NCBI GenBank assembly: GCA_900318265.1 | Contig: ONKA01000002.1 | Location: forward strand, 1-39,169 | Direction: 5' to 3' | Length of the DNA: 39,169 nucleotides | Origin: an uncultured Bacteroidales bacterium | Lineage (GTDB): Bacteria > Bacteroidota > Bacteroidia > Bacteroidales > F082 | Shown here: positions 15,382 to 23,886 of the stretch, piece after piece | Layout: each line of letters opens with the position of its first letter | Position numbering within the stretch: the first letter of the stretch is position 1 | The notes under the pieces: generated by a model | The model's input: only the letters and a program-made list of their open reading frames with translations | Database searches by the model: none | Told to the model about the DNA's origin: nothing | Program-made: the position numbers and the translations under genes

Positions 15382-17719
15382 GGTAAAGGGTGTACTATTT
15401 GCCCTCTTTGTGGTTGTGTGTTTAGTGTTGTCTTCCTGTACCAAAAAGCAAGATAAAGTGGAATCATTGCTGTCGCAGATGACTCTCGAGGAGAAATGCG
15501 GCCAGTTGACTTGCCCCATAGGATTCAATTTCTATGGTAAGGACGGCGATTCGCTTTGGCTAGCCGACGACTTCATAGGCATGATGGACACGCTTCCACT
15601 CGGTTCCTGCTGGGCAGTGCTCCGTGCCGACCCTTGGTCAAGGAAGACGGTGGAAACAGGCTTGAAGCCTCGTGAGTCGGCAAGGCTGCTGAACATGATG
15701 CAACGCCATGCAGTGGAAAACACGCGACTTGGCATCCCTTTGCTGTTTTGCGAAGAAACACCTCATGGCCACATGGCGGTAGGCACGACCGTTTTTCCGA
15801 CGGGCATCGGTCAAGCCAGCACATGGGATCGTGGATTACTTGAACAGATGGGAGAGGTAATGGGGCGCGAAGTGCGCATGCAAGGCGCGCAAATTGGCTA
15901 TGGTCCCGTCCTCGACATTGCCCGCGACCCGCGATGGTCAAGGGTGGAAGAGACCATGGGCGAAGACCCGTATCTTTCGGGCGTTTTGGGTGCAGCAATC
16001 GTGCAAGGAATGCAGAAAAATGTTTGCGCCACCTTGAAGCATTTGGCTGCCTACGGCATTCCGCAAGGTGGACACAATGCCGCCACTGCAGATGTCGGTC
16101 CCAATCGGCTGATGACAGATTATTTGCCGTCGTTTGAAAAAGCCATTTGCGAAGGCGGTGCCAAGACAGTGATGACTTCCTACAATACCATCGACGGCGT
16201 GCCTTGCTCGGCTAATACATGGCTTTTGCAAGACATCCTGCGCAACTCATGGGACTTCAAAGGTGTGGTTTTCTCCGATTTGAATGCCGTCAACGCCATC
16301 TATGCTACACAACATGTGGCCGCTGACCCCGTCGAAGCCGCAGCCATGGCTTTGAAAGCTGGTGTCGACATCGACTTGGGTGGATTCAACTACGGCGGTT
16401 TCTTGAAAAAGGCTTTGCAACGCAGTCTCGTCACCGAAGCCGACATCGACCGTGCTGTGCGGCATGTTTTGCAACTGAAATTCGACCTTGGACTTTTTGA
16501 AAATCCTTACATTGACGAGGCTTTGGCCGAGGCAGAAGTGGGCACCAAAGAAAGCGCCCAATTGGCCAAGCAAGTGGCTTTGGAATCCGCTGTGCTGCTG
16601 AAAAACGATGGCATTTTGCCTTTTGGCGAGAGCATAAAAAAGGTGGCCGTCATTGGACCAAATGCCGACAATATGTACAACCAATTGGGCGACTACACCG
16701 CACCGCAGGACCCCGACCGCATCGTGACCATGCTCAAAGGCATCCGCGAAAAGGGCAGGGCAGAGGTAACCTACGCCAAGGGTTGTGCCGTGCGCGATGA
16801 GAACGACGCCAATATTGACGAGGCGGTGAGAATCGCCAAATCCGCCGATGTGGTTGTCTTGGTGGTAGGCGGTTCTTCTGCCCGCGACTTCAAAACGAAT
16901 TATGAAGACACAGGCGCTGCCCTTGTCAATGAATCCATTTCAGACATGGATTGTGGCGAGGGTTACGACCGTTCCACTTTGAAGCTCTTGGGTAAGCAAG
17001 AGGAACTGATGGAGCGCATCTACTCCACGGGTAAGCCTGTCGTAACGGTCTACATCCAAGGCCGTCCTTTGGACATGAACCTTGCTGCCGAAAAATCCAA
17101 TGCCTTGCTGACGTTGTGGTATCCTGGCATGGAAGGCGGTTCTGCCTTGGCCGACATCCTTTGGGGCGACTATAACCCTGCAGGCAGACTGCCTATCTCA
17201 ATTCCGCGCTCGGTGGGACAAATACCTGTCTATTATTCCCAACCTCAAACGGGCGATTATGTTGAGGAAACCGCCAAGCCGCTTTATCCATTTGGCTATG
17301 GATTAAGTTATACCCAATTCGAATACAGCGATTTACATATTGAGCAAGTTAAGGCCATGTCATTCCTGCATGGGGATGTGCGAGAGCGGGAATCTATGGC
17401 CGACACTCTCTGTATTGTCACCTTCAATGTGAAAAATATCGGTCCATGTGATGGTGACGAAGTCGTCCAACTCTATGTTCGCGACGAAGTGGCCTGTGTC
17501 GCTCCAGCCTCCAAGCTACTGAAAGGTTTCCAGCGTGTGCATATTAATAAAGGAGAAACGGCCGAGGTGTCTTTCTATCTCCTTCCACGTGATCTATCGG
17601 TGTATTCCAAGGAGAAAGGCTGGTATGTGGAGCCCGGCGATTTCACCATCATGGTAGGCGGTTGTTCTGATGCGATTAATGGATACGCGATAAATCGCGT
17701 CTCTACAAGGATTAACTAA
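15377..17719 (+). CDS. Glycoside hydrolase family 3 lipoprotein (beta-glucosidase/xylosidase type)
   Basis: This 780-aa enzyme is predicted to release terminal beta-linked sugars with retention. It starts with a lipoprotein signal (MTVKGVLFALFVVVCLVLSSC), so it is likely membrane anchored. GH3 signatures: GYGPVLDIARDPRWSRVEET, KHLAAYG, then GVVFSDLNAV with candidate nucleophile Asp301. The C-terminal GH3 domain has GEGYDRSTLKL with candidate acid/base Glu528, and a fibronectin-III-like tail (DEVVQLYVRD) follows. ATG 15377 lies inside palindromic repeat C. An in-frame ATG at 15230 would put 49 repeat-derived residues before the lipobox and is less likely. It converges with the next gene, overlapping it by 8 bases. 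The exact substrate is not readable. Confidence 0.88.
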   Translation: MTVKGVLFALFVVVCLVLSSCTKKQDKVESLLSQMTLEEKCGQLTCPIGFNFYGKDGDSLWLADDFIGMMDTLPLGSCWAVLRADPWSRKTVETGLKPRESARLLNMMQRHAVENTRLGIPLLFCEETPHGHMAVGTTVFPTGIGQASTWDRGLLEQMGEVMGREVRMQGAQIGYGPVLDIARDPRWSRVEETMGEDPYLSGVLGAAIVQGMQKNVCATLKHLAAYGIPQGGHNAATADVGPNRLMTDYLPSFEKAICEGGAKTVMTSYNTIDGVPCSANTWLLQDILRNSWDFKGVVFSDLNAVNAIYATQHVAADPVEAAAMALKAGVDIDLGGFNYGGFLKKALQRSLVTEADIDRAVRHVLQLKFDLGLFENPYIDEALAEAEVGTKESAQLAKQVALESAVLLKNDGILPFGESIKKVAVIGPNADNMYNQLGDYTAPQDPDRIVTMLKGIREKGRAEVTYAKGCAVRDENDANIDEAVRIAKSADVVVLVVGGSSARDFKTNYEDTGAALVNESISDMDCGEGYDRSTLKLLGKQEELMERIYSTGKPVVTVYIQGRPLDMNLAAEKSNALLTLWYPGMEGGSALADILWGDYNPAGRLPISIPRSVGQIPVYYSQPQTGDYVEETAKPLYPFGYGLSYTQFEYSDLHIEQVKAMSFLHGDVRERESMADTLCIVTFNVKNIGPCDGDEVVQLYVRDEVACVAPASKLLKGFQRVHINKGETAEVSFYLLPRDLSVYSKEKGWYVEPGDFTIMVGGCSDAINGYAINRVSTRIN

Positions 17720-19175
17720 CCTTTACGTTAACGATGCCGTTCCTATCGCAACGCACCACGATGCGCTTGTACTCGGTCTTGCCCTCATAGACACATTGGA
17801 TGACGAAGGTGATATGGTAGACCTTCTTTCCTTCAATGGGTTTGTATTCGTTGTCTTCCCATGTGCCTGAAAGCGGGAAGCTCGGGTTGTCCATCTTGCG
17901 GGTGTATTCCGTGAGGTTATAGCGCAGGATGTCATTGATGCCACGGAGTGGATAAGGGCTCGCCTTGGCCAATTCGCTTGGCCAGAGCTGTACTTTTTTG
18001 CGGTAAAGCAATACCTTCTCGTCTTTGCCGCTCACCTCGGCGAAGAGGGCGTTACGGCTGCGAAGATGGATGACTTCGGGGATGATCTTGTCGCTGTCGA
18101 TGAAGTCGACACTGTCCTTGCTCCAGCCGATGTATCTTCCCTTGACACGAAAATCCGTCCGAGTGTCGAAGACCTTGCTACTGACACGACGGGCAAAAAT
18201 GAGTCGCAGCCAGTCTTTCAGTCTGTCCTTAAACATGTAGCTGATGACCAACGCGATGAGGAAGGGCAAGGTGAAGTTGCCATATCTTTGTTGGAAGAAG
18301 AACGATGACAAGGTGGCCACCACCATGGCGGCACCGGCGGCAAGGCTGTAGAGGATCTGCTCCACGAGGAAGGTGTTCTTGCGTTTGGTGGCGTTGAGGT
18401 ATAGGTCACTTTCGCTGAATTTCTTGAGCAAGCTGGCGCGGAAGACGAAGTCTTCGTTGCCTTTTTCGTCGTCAATCTTCACGCAGAGGTAACCTTTTTG
18501 CTCGCGATAGTTTCTCTCGCTGAACAGCAATTCTTTAAATTGTGCTTCGACAGATGGATATACCTCGGGATGATGGATGCGGATGGCGTCGCGCAGGCGG
18601 TAGGTGTATTTTTCCAACACATTGCTCAAGAACTCGTCGCCGTATGAAAAGACCTGCCTTGTGCGGTCGGTGGCATTGTCGTCGTTCAGCTGATTGAAGA
18701 GGCCGCGGAACCGTTCCAGGATCTTGCGTCCGTCATCGAGGAATTGCAGGCACGCTTCTTTCCTTGTAGCGGCATCGGGCTGTTGAGAGGCCGAGAAACA
18801 TGCGTCGCGGAAGGCACTCTTGGCGATGGCGCAATACATCTTGATGGTATGGGTGAGGTCGAGCGTGTCGTCGGGTGCGGCATGCAGGTCATTGAAGTTG
18901 GTTGTGAGTGCCTGACTGGGCAGTAAGGTGTCGTCTGTGGCCAATTCATGCATTCCATACGAAGGGGTGATGAGTCTGACGCCCGACTTGAGGTCGCGGT
19001 AGAAGTCATCCTTGCTGTACTTGGCCGCGTTGATGTCGAGACTATTGGGCACAAAAATCCACGTATTCATCACGTAGTCACGGTATTTCATGGGTTTTGT
19101 GGCTTGCTCCGTGTTGAATCCCACCTTGAATTCCAAGGTGAACTTGTCGTGGATTTTTGTACTCAGGTCTATCAT
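17712..19175 (-). CDS. Conserved-looking membrane protein of unknown function
   Basis: This 487-aa protein belongs to no family I recognise. Residues 1-260 are soluble and mixed alpha/beta with no signal peptide. Two close hydrophobic segments (about 270-294, LVEQILYSLAAGAAMVVATL, and about 300-315, FTLPFLIALVISYMF) form a likely membrane hairpin. The last 160 residues are basic, then beta-rich. Both ends are therefore probably cytoplasmic. It starts 7 bases after the acyltransferase stop and is the last gene of the leftward run from dnaX. Its 3' end overlaps the GH3 gene end by 8 bases with no terminator visible. Confidence 0.8.
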   Translation of the reverse strand: MIDLSTKIHDKFTLEFKVGFNTEQATKPMKYRDYVMNTWIFVPNSLDINAAKYSKDDFYRDLKSGVRLITPSYGMHELATDDTLLPSQALTTNFNDLHAAPDDTLDLTHTIKMYCAIAKSAFRDACFSASQQPDAATRKEACLQFLDDGRKILERFRGLFNQLNDDNATDRTRQVFSYGDEFLSNVLEKYTYRLRDAIRIHHPEVYPSVEAQFKELLFSERNYREQKGYLCVKIDDEKGNEDFVFRASLLKKFSESDLYLNATKRKNTFLVEQILYSLAAGAAMVVATLSSFFFQQRYGNFTLPFLIALVISYMFKDRLKDWLRLIFARRVSSKVFDTRTDFRVKGRYIGWSKDSVDFIDSDKIIPEVIHLRSRNALFAEVSGKDEKVLLYRKKVQLWPSELAKASPYPLRGINDILRYNLTEYTRKMDNPSFPLSGTWEDNEYKPIEGKKVYHITFVIQCVYEGKTEYKRIVVRCDRNGIVNVKVS

Positions 19176-19182
19176 AGTTTAG

Positions 19183-19767
19183 TTAGTCTTTTTCGTATTC
19201 ATCGTAAAGGTTGAACTGCTCGGGATGTTTTCCCATGACTTTTCGGGAACGGTAGTAGTCCCAAATCTCGGCCAGGTCTATGTCGTAATCGCCTGAAGGA
19301 TAAATGACTTTCTCAAGCGAACAGAGTTTCTTCTTATAGTCGATGAAGCCAACGGCGATGGGCAGATGAGCTCCTTCTGCAATGACATAGAAGCCTTTTT
19401 TCCAATGTTTTACCTTCTTGCGCGTGCCTTCGGGGCAGATGACCAGATGGGTGTTTTCGCATTGGCTGAACATCTCGACCATCTGTTCCACAAGGTGGTT
19501 TTGGCGGCCACGGTCGACGGGGATGGCACCGAGTTTCTTCAACGGACGACTCAAGATGCCGCCGCAGTATTGGAAGAACTCGACTTTCATCATGGCCTTG
19601 AAATTGATGCCTTGTGCCCAATAGAAGGCCAAGCCGATGAAGAAGTCTTTGATGGCGGTGTGAGGCGCCACGATGCAGACAGCGTTGCCGAGGTCAGGGT
19701 AGGTGTTGACCATCTTCCAGCCGCCGAGCTTGAGCCTCGTTTTGCCTATGAATTGTTTAAATCCCAT
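19183..19767 (-). CDS. plsC: 1-acyl-sn-glycerol-3-phosphate acyltransferase family protein
   Basis: This 194-aa PlsC-type acyltransferase probably transfers an acyl chain to a lysophospholipid or related acceptor at the inner membrane. It shows the catalytic HX4D motif (His36/Asp41 in APHTAIKDFF), the substrate-binding CPEGTR motif, and the short length typical of the Bacteroidota subgroup. ATG 19767 (MGFKQFIGKTRLKLGGW) is preferred because the in-frame ATG at 19797 lies in the centre of palindromic repeat B and would add ten repeat-encoded residues (MARLYIVPSK). Both starts are possible. It sits between the M13 peptidase and an unknown gene, probably in one transcript. Confidence 0.85.
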   Translation of the reverse strand: MGFKQFIGKTRLKLGGWKMVNTYPDLGNAVCIVAPHTAIKDFFIGLAFYWAQGINFKAMMKVEFFQYCGGILSRPLKKLGAIPVDRGRQNHLVEQMVEMFSQCENTHLVICPEGTRKKVKHWKKGFYVIAEGAHLPIAVGFIDYKKKLCSLEKVIYPSGDYDIDLAEIWDYYRSRKVMGKHPEQFNLYDEYEKD

Positions 19768-19781
19768 TTTTGATGGAACAA

Positions 19782-19811
19782 TGTAGAGACGCGCCATGGC
19801 ACGTCTCTACA
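19782..19811. repeat. Repeat B palindrome between M13 peptidase and plsC
   Basis: TGTAGAGACG pairs with CGTCTCTACA around a core GCCATGGC; the arms are near-perfect over 15 bases each. A second copy is at 32832. The central CATG supplies a candidate start for plsC. As RNA it could also form an intercistronic hairpin. Confidence 0.85.
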
Positions 19812-19823
19812 ATTTGTTGTTGA

Positions 19824-21875
19824 TTACCAAATGTTAGCACGTTCTTCAGGGGCGATATACATGCCATTTTCGGGCTGGATGTCGAAGGCCTCGTAGAAAT
19901 GCGGCATTGAGCCGAGAGTGCGGTTGACGCGGGCTTCGGCAGGTGAGTGAACGTCGGTCTTCACTTGGCGTTCGATGTATTTGTCGCGCGAGTTGTTGCG
20001 CCAGATGGTGCCGTAACTGATGAAGAAGCGCTGAGCAGGCGTGAAGCCGTCGATGCTTTGGTTGGCCTTTGCCTCTTCGGTCATTTGGTAAGCGTCCCAA
20101 GCCACATTCAAGCCACCGAGGTCGGCGATGTTCTCTCCAAGGGTGAGTTGGCCGTTGATTTGATAGCCTCTCACTTGGAATGCATCAAACAACTTGGCGA
20201 GTTGGGCGGTGCGTTCGTTGAACTTTTTGGAATCTTCCTCTGTCCACCAGTTGTTGAGGTTGCCGTTTTCGTCGTACTTGCAGCCTTGGTCGTCGAAACC
20301 ATGGGTCATCTCGTGGCCGATTACCACGCCGATGCCACCATAGTTGACGGCGTCGTCAGCATCCATGTTGAAGAACGGGGGCTGAAGGATGGCGGCGGGG
20401 AACACGATTTCGTTCATCTCGGGGCTGTAGTAGGCATTGACGGTCTGAGGTGTCATGAACCATTCTTGCTTGTCGACTGGCTTGCCGATCTTCGCCATGT
20501 CTCTTTCGTTCTCGAAGCGGATGGCGCGGTGTACGTTCTGGAAGTACGACTCGGGTGTGACTTCATACTTGCTGTAGTCCTTCCACTTGTCGGGGTAACC
20601 GATCTTCACGTTGAAGCAATCAAGTTTGTGGAGGGCCTTGGCTTTGGTCTCGTCGCTCATCCATTCGAGGTTCTTGATGCGTTCGCCCAAGGCAGTGCGC
20701 AGGTTGCCGACGAGGTTGAGCATGCGCTCTTTGGCTTCTGCCGGGAAGTGCTTCTCGACATAGAGTTGGCCCAAGGCTTCACCAAGGCAACCTGAAGTGG
20801 CATCGAGGATGCGGCGCCAGCGGGGCTGCTGCACTTCTTGGCCATAGAGGTAGTTGCCGTAGAAGCTGAAATTCTCGGCGTCGAGGTCGCTGCTCAACAT
20901 GGAGGCGCTGCCGTGGATGACTTTCCAGCGTAGGTAGTCCTTGATGGTGTTGAGGTCGGTGTTGAGGATGACCTTGTTGAGGTTGGCGATGAAGTCGGGC
21001 ATGCCCACGTTGAGGCTGTCGAATTCAGGAGCGCCAGCGGCTTTGAAATAGTTGTCCCAGTTGAAAACAGGGGTCGATTTCTGCAACTCGGCGCGGGTGC
21101 GCTTGTTGTACAAGCGGTCGGGGTCACGCATCTCTACGCGGCTCAACGATTTTTTGGCCAACTCGGTCTCCAAAGTGAGGATGGCCTTGGCTTTCTTGGC
21201 GGCCTCGATGGAGTCGGTGCCGGTGAGTTGGAACATCTTGGTCACATGCTCGACATACTTGTCGCGCATCTCCTGCGACTCTTTCGTGAGGTAATCGTCA
21301 CGGTCGGTGAGGCTCAAACCGCCTTGGTAGAGGTGCATGATGACCATCTCGGCATTCTTCGGGTCGGAGTTACCTCCGGCGTTGAAGAAACCGCCGATGC
21401 CGTCGCTGTGGAGCTTGCCCATCAGCTCGGCTAGGTCGGTCTTGTCGTTGAGGCCGTCGATCATGTCGAAATAAGGTTGCAGTTCGCTGTAACCGCGTTC
21501 TTCAATGGCCACGGTGTCCATGCCCGCATTGTAGAAATCGCGGATCTTTTGGGCCACGCTGCCTTGTGTGGCGCTGGTGTCTTGCGACACTTCTTTGATG
21601 ATGTCCTGCAGTAGGATCTCGTTGTGCTGGTCAATCTCGGTGAAGGCGCCGTAGGTGGAATACTCTTCAGGGATGGGGTTATTCTTGATCCAGTTGTTGT
21701 TGGCGTAGCGGAAGAAGTCGTCCGCAGGGTTGACGGTGGTGTCCATGTTGCTCAGCTCGATGGCCGGAACAACTTCTTTTTCTTTTTGGGGTTCGGGTGT
21801 CTCGACTGCCTTCTCAGCGCAGCCTGCTGCCATTGTACATAATGTCATCATGGCGATAATGTGTTTTTTCTTCAT
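19824..21875 (-). CDS. pepO: M13-family zinc metallopeptidase, lipoprotein
   Basis: This 683-aa neprilysin/PepO-type endopeptidase probably degrades oligopeptides in the periplasm. The N-terminus MKKKHIIAMMTLCTMAAGC is a lipoprotein signal. The M13 N-terminal domain (NPADDFFRYANNNWI) is followed by the catalytic part: NAYYSPEMNEIVFPA, the zinc motif HEMTH (His521, Glu522, His525), and ENIADLGG with zinc ligand Glu581. The protein ends with the Trp typical of the family. It lies 75 bases after dnaX, in a gap holding heptamer repeats and no clear promoter. Confidence 0.93.
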   Translation of the reverse strand: MKKKHIIAMMTLCTMAAGCAEKAVETPEPQKEKEVVPAIELSNMDTTVNPADDFFRYANNNWIKNNPIPEEYSTYGAFTEIDQHNEILLQDIIKEVSQDTSATQGSVAQKIRDFYNAGMDTVAIEERGYSELQPYFDMIDGLNDKTDLAELMGKLHSDGIGGFFNAGGNSDPKNAEMVIMHLYQGGLSLTDRDDYLTKESQEMRDKYVEHVTKMFQLTGTDSIEAAKKAKAILTLETELAKKSLSRVEMRDPDRLYNKRTRAELQKSTPVFNWDNYFKAAGAPEFDSLNVGMPDFIANLNKVILNTDLNTIKDYLRWKVIHGSASMLSSDLDAENFSFYGNYLYGQEVQQPRWRRILDATSGCLGEALGQLYVEKHFPAEAKERMLNLVGNLRTALGERIKNLEWMSDETKAKALHKLDCFNVKIGYPDKWKDYSKYEVTPESYFQNVHRAIRFENERDMAKIGKPVDKQEWFMTPQTVNAYYSPEMNEIVFPAAILQPPFFNMDADDAVNYGGIGVVIGHEMTHGFDDQGCKYDENGNLNNWWTEEDSKKFNERTAQLAKLFDAFQVRGYQINGQLTLGENIADLGGLNVAWDAYQMTEEAKANQSIDGFTPAQRFFISYGTIWRNNSRDKYIERQVKTDVHSPAEARVNRTLGSMPHFYEAFDIQPENGMYIAPEERANIW

Positions 21876-21920
21876 TGTTTATTGGATTGTAATTCAAGAT
21901 TTCTTTTGTATGGTTCCTTC

Positions 21921-21950
21921 AACTCTAAACTCTAAACACTAAACTCTAAA
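21921..21950. repeat. Heptanucleotide tandem array (CTCTAAA)
   Basis: About four units of CTCTAAA in tandem, one with ACTAAA spacing, lie between the dnaX stop and the M13 peptidase start and abut the dnaX stop codon exactly. Confidence 0.7.
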
Positions 21951-23765
21951 TTAAAGATCTCCTTCCAGTTTAAGTTCCGTCTGCAAAGTCCTCAAATACG
22001 GCCTCTCTTCCACCATCTTCTCAAACTTGTCCTTGTCGGTATAGGCATCGATTTCGGCGGGACGTTCCATCACCTCAGGCTTGAGTTGGTATTGGTTGTT
22101 GTGCAGACTGTTCTTCAAATGGTGTTTCAAGGCAGACATGCCTTCTGTGTCGTGCTCAAAGAGCAGGTTGTCGACGCTGAAGTGGATCTCGGCGCTGCCC
22201 ATTAATTTAGGAGTGTATTTGCCCAATGCCGCAGCGAAGTTGGGCGACACGTTTTTGTACCGGTTGACAAAATCGGCCCATGCTGCTGTGAGCTGCTCTT
22301 GGGTGAAAGGAGTGTCCCATGTCTCTTCCTTCTCTTCGGCTTTTTGTCCTGCCTGCTGCATGGCCTTATTGATGCTGATGCTACTGGTGGTGCCACGGGG
22401 TCGGACTACTGGCTGCTGTGCGGACGTTGAGCCTGTCGAAACGGGAGCGGTTTGTTGTTGAATTGTTGATTGTTGAGTTGTTGAATTGTTGGGTTGAGAT
22501 TGTTGAGGCTGTTGTGCCGTGGTCGGCCCTTCGACGGGCTCAGGGACCTTTGTTGTAGCGGACGTTGAGCCCATGGAGACGCCACTAGGTACGGTAGGGT
22601 TTGCGGTTTGCGCTGGTCTGTTTTGCGGCATCTGCACGGGTTGTGCCTGCGCCGTAGGCATATTTAAGGCTTGACTGCACAAGGCGCACATCTTCAGCAA
22701 GGCAATCTCCAGATGCAACCGTTTGTTGTTGGCGGCGCGGTAGTCGATGTCACACTTGTTGTTGATTTCCAAAGCGCGGATCAGGAAGGGCATGGGGCAA
22801 GCCTGCGACTGTGCCAGATAACGTTGCCGCAGTTGTTCGCTGACCTCCAAGAGTTGCACCGTGATCGGGTCTTTGCATACCATGAGGCTCCTCAAGTGGT
22901 TGCCCAGACCGTTAATGAAATGCTGGGGCTCAAAGCCTTTGCTGATGATGTCGTTGAGGATGAGCAGAATGTCGCTCGTGTTGCCGTGAAGGATGTGGTC
23001 GACGATTTGGAAATAATAGTCGTAGTCGAGTACGTTGAGGTTGTCGATGACGTCCTTGTAAGTGATGTTCTTGCCCGAGAAGCTCACCATTTGGTCGAAG
23101 ATGGAAAGGGCGTCGCGCAAGGCACCGTCGGCTTTCTGGGCGATGATGTTCAAGGCTTCGGGTTCGGCGCTGACGCCTTCGCTTTGGGCCACAAAGGCCA
23201 AATGTTTAGCGATGTCATCAACCGTAATCCGCTTGAAGTCAAAAATTTGGCAACGAGAGAGGATGGTCGGGATGATTTTATGTTTTTCCGTCGTGGCGAG
23301 GATGAATTTGGCGTACGCCGGCGGCTCTTCCAAAGTCTTCAGGAAGGCGTTGAAAGCCGCTGCCGACAGCATGTGGACCTCGTCGATGATGTAGACTTTG
23401 TACTGTCCGATTTGTGGTGGGATCCTCACTTGGTCGACCAAGCTGCGGATGTCTTCCACCGAGTTGTTGGAGGCAGCGTCCAACTCGTAGATGTTGAACG
23501 AGGCGTTGTTGTTGAAGGCGCGGCACGACTCACATTCGTTGCAGGCCTCAAGGTTCTCGGTAGGGTGGAGGCAGTTGATGGTCTTAGCCATGATACGGGC
23601 GCAGGTGGTCTTGCCCACACCGCGCGGACCGCAAAACAGGAAGGCCTGTGCCAAAGTGTTGTTGCGGATGGCGTTCTTCAACGTGTTGGTGATGGAGCCT
23701 TGACCCACGACGGTGTCGAAGGTCATTGGCCTGTATTTTCTAGCGGATACGACGAAATTTTCCAT
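21951..23765 (-). CDS. dnaX: DNA polymerase III subunits gamma/tau
   Basis: This 604-aa clamp-loader ATPase of the replisome has Walker A GPRGVGKT (46-53), a zinc module with Cys65, Cys75, Cys78 and Cys81, Walker B IIDEVHML, and the SRC sensor in ILSRCQIF. AAA+ and lid domains run to about 360. The tau-type C-terminal half follows a long Ser/Thr/Gln/Pro linker at about 390-450. The linker is built largely from repetitive DNA (22424-22585): three copies of repeat A and a TTGTTGAATTG-type simple repeat, all kept in frame. A divergent promoter pair separates it from the deacetylase gene. It probably leads a transcript including the M13 peptidase, plsC and the unknown gene. Confidence 0.95.
   Translation of the reverse strand: MENFVVSARKYRPMTFDTVVGQGSITNTLKNAIRNNTLAQAFLFCGPRGVGKTTCARIMAKTINCLHPTENLEACNECESCRAFNNNASFNIYELDAASNNSVEDIRSLVDQVRIPPQIGQYKVYIIDEVHMLSAAAFNAFLKTLEEPPAYAKFILATTEKHKIIPTILSRCQIFDFKRITVDDIAKHLAFVAQSEGVSAEPEALNIIAQKADGALRDALSIFDQMVSFSGKNITYKDVIDNLNVLDYDYYFQIVDHILHGNTSDILLILNDIISKGFEPQHFINGLGNHLRSLMVCKDPITVQLLEVSEQLRQRYLAQSQACPMPFLIRALEINNKCDIDYRAANNKRLHLEIALLKMCALCSQALNMPTAQAQPVQMPQNRPAQTANPTVPSGVSMGSTSATTKVPEPVEGPTTAQQPQQSQPNNSTTQQSTIQQQTAPVSTGSTSAQQPVVRPRGTTSSISINKAMQQAGQKAEEKEETWDTPFTQEQLTAAWADFVNRYKNVSPNFAAALGKYTPKLMGSAEIHFSVDNLLFEHDTEGMSALKHHLKNSLHNNQYQLKPEVMERPAEIDAYTDKDKFEKMVEERPYLRTLQTELKLEGDL
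22424..22585 (-). repeat. Cluster of repeat A and simple repeats in the dnaX linker
   Basis: GTTGAGCCTGTCGAAACGGG (22426-22445) and GTTGAGCCCATGGAGAC (22564-22580) lie in one orientation, both after GCGGAC. GGCCCTTCGACGGGCTCAGG (22525-22544, extending to 22547) lies inverted between them. Bases 22450-22500 are a TTGTTGAATTG-type run. Leftward translation gives PVSTGSTSA, VPEPVEGP and an N/S/T/Q-rich stretch. Confidence 0.8.
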
Positions 23766-23792
23766 ATCGGGTAAGCCTTGGTTTTAAACCGA

Positions 23793-23800
23793 CAAAATTA
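23793..23800 (-). promoter_or_regulatory. -7 box of the promoter for dnaX
   Basis: Leftward TAATTTTG matches TAnnTTTG, 27 bases before the ATG at 23765. A TTTTG motif lies upstream, about 22 bases away, slightly longer than ideal. Confidence 0.5.
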
Positions 23801-23873
23801 CAACTTTTCGGCTTAACCTTTGCAAAATGGCATTATTTTTCACCTATTTATACACACGTAAAGAAAAACCTCC

Positions 23874-23881
23874 TATCTTTG
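23874..23881 (+). promoter_or_regulatory. -7 box ending 5 nt before the deacetylase ATG
   Basis: TATCTTTG matches TAnnTTTG and ends only 5 bases before the ATG at 23887, so transcription should begin at or very near the start codon. Confidence 0.55.
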
Positions 23882-23886
23882 TGCCT

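Noticed and set aside
22450-22500. Short repeats in dnaX as a possible CRISPR-like array
   Set aside because: There are no regular spacers; the units are simple TTGTTGA-type runs inside a coding linker.
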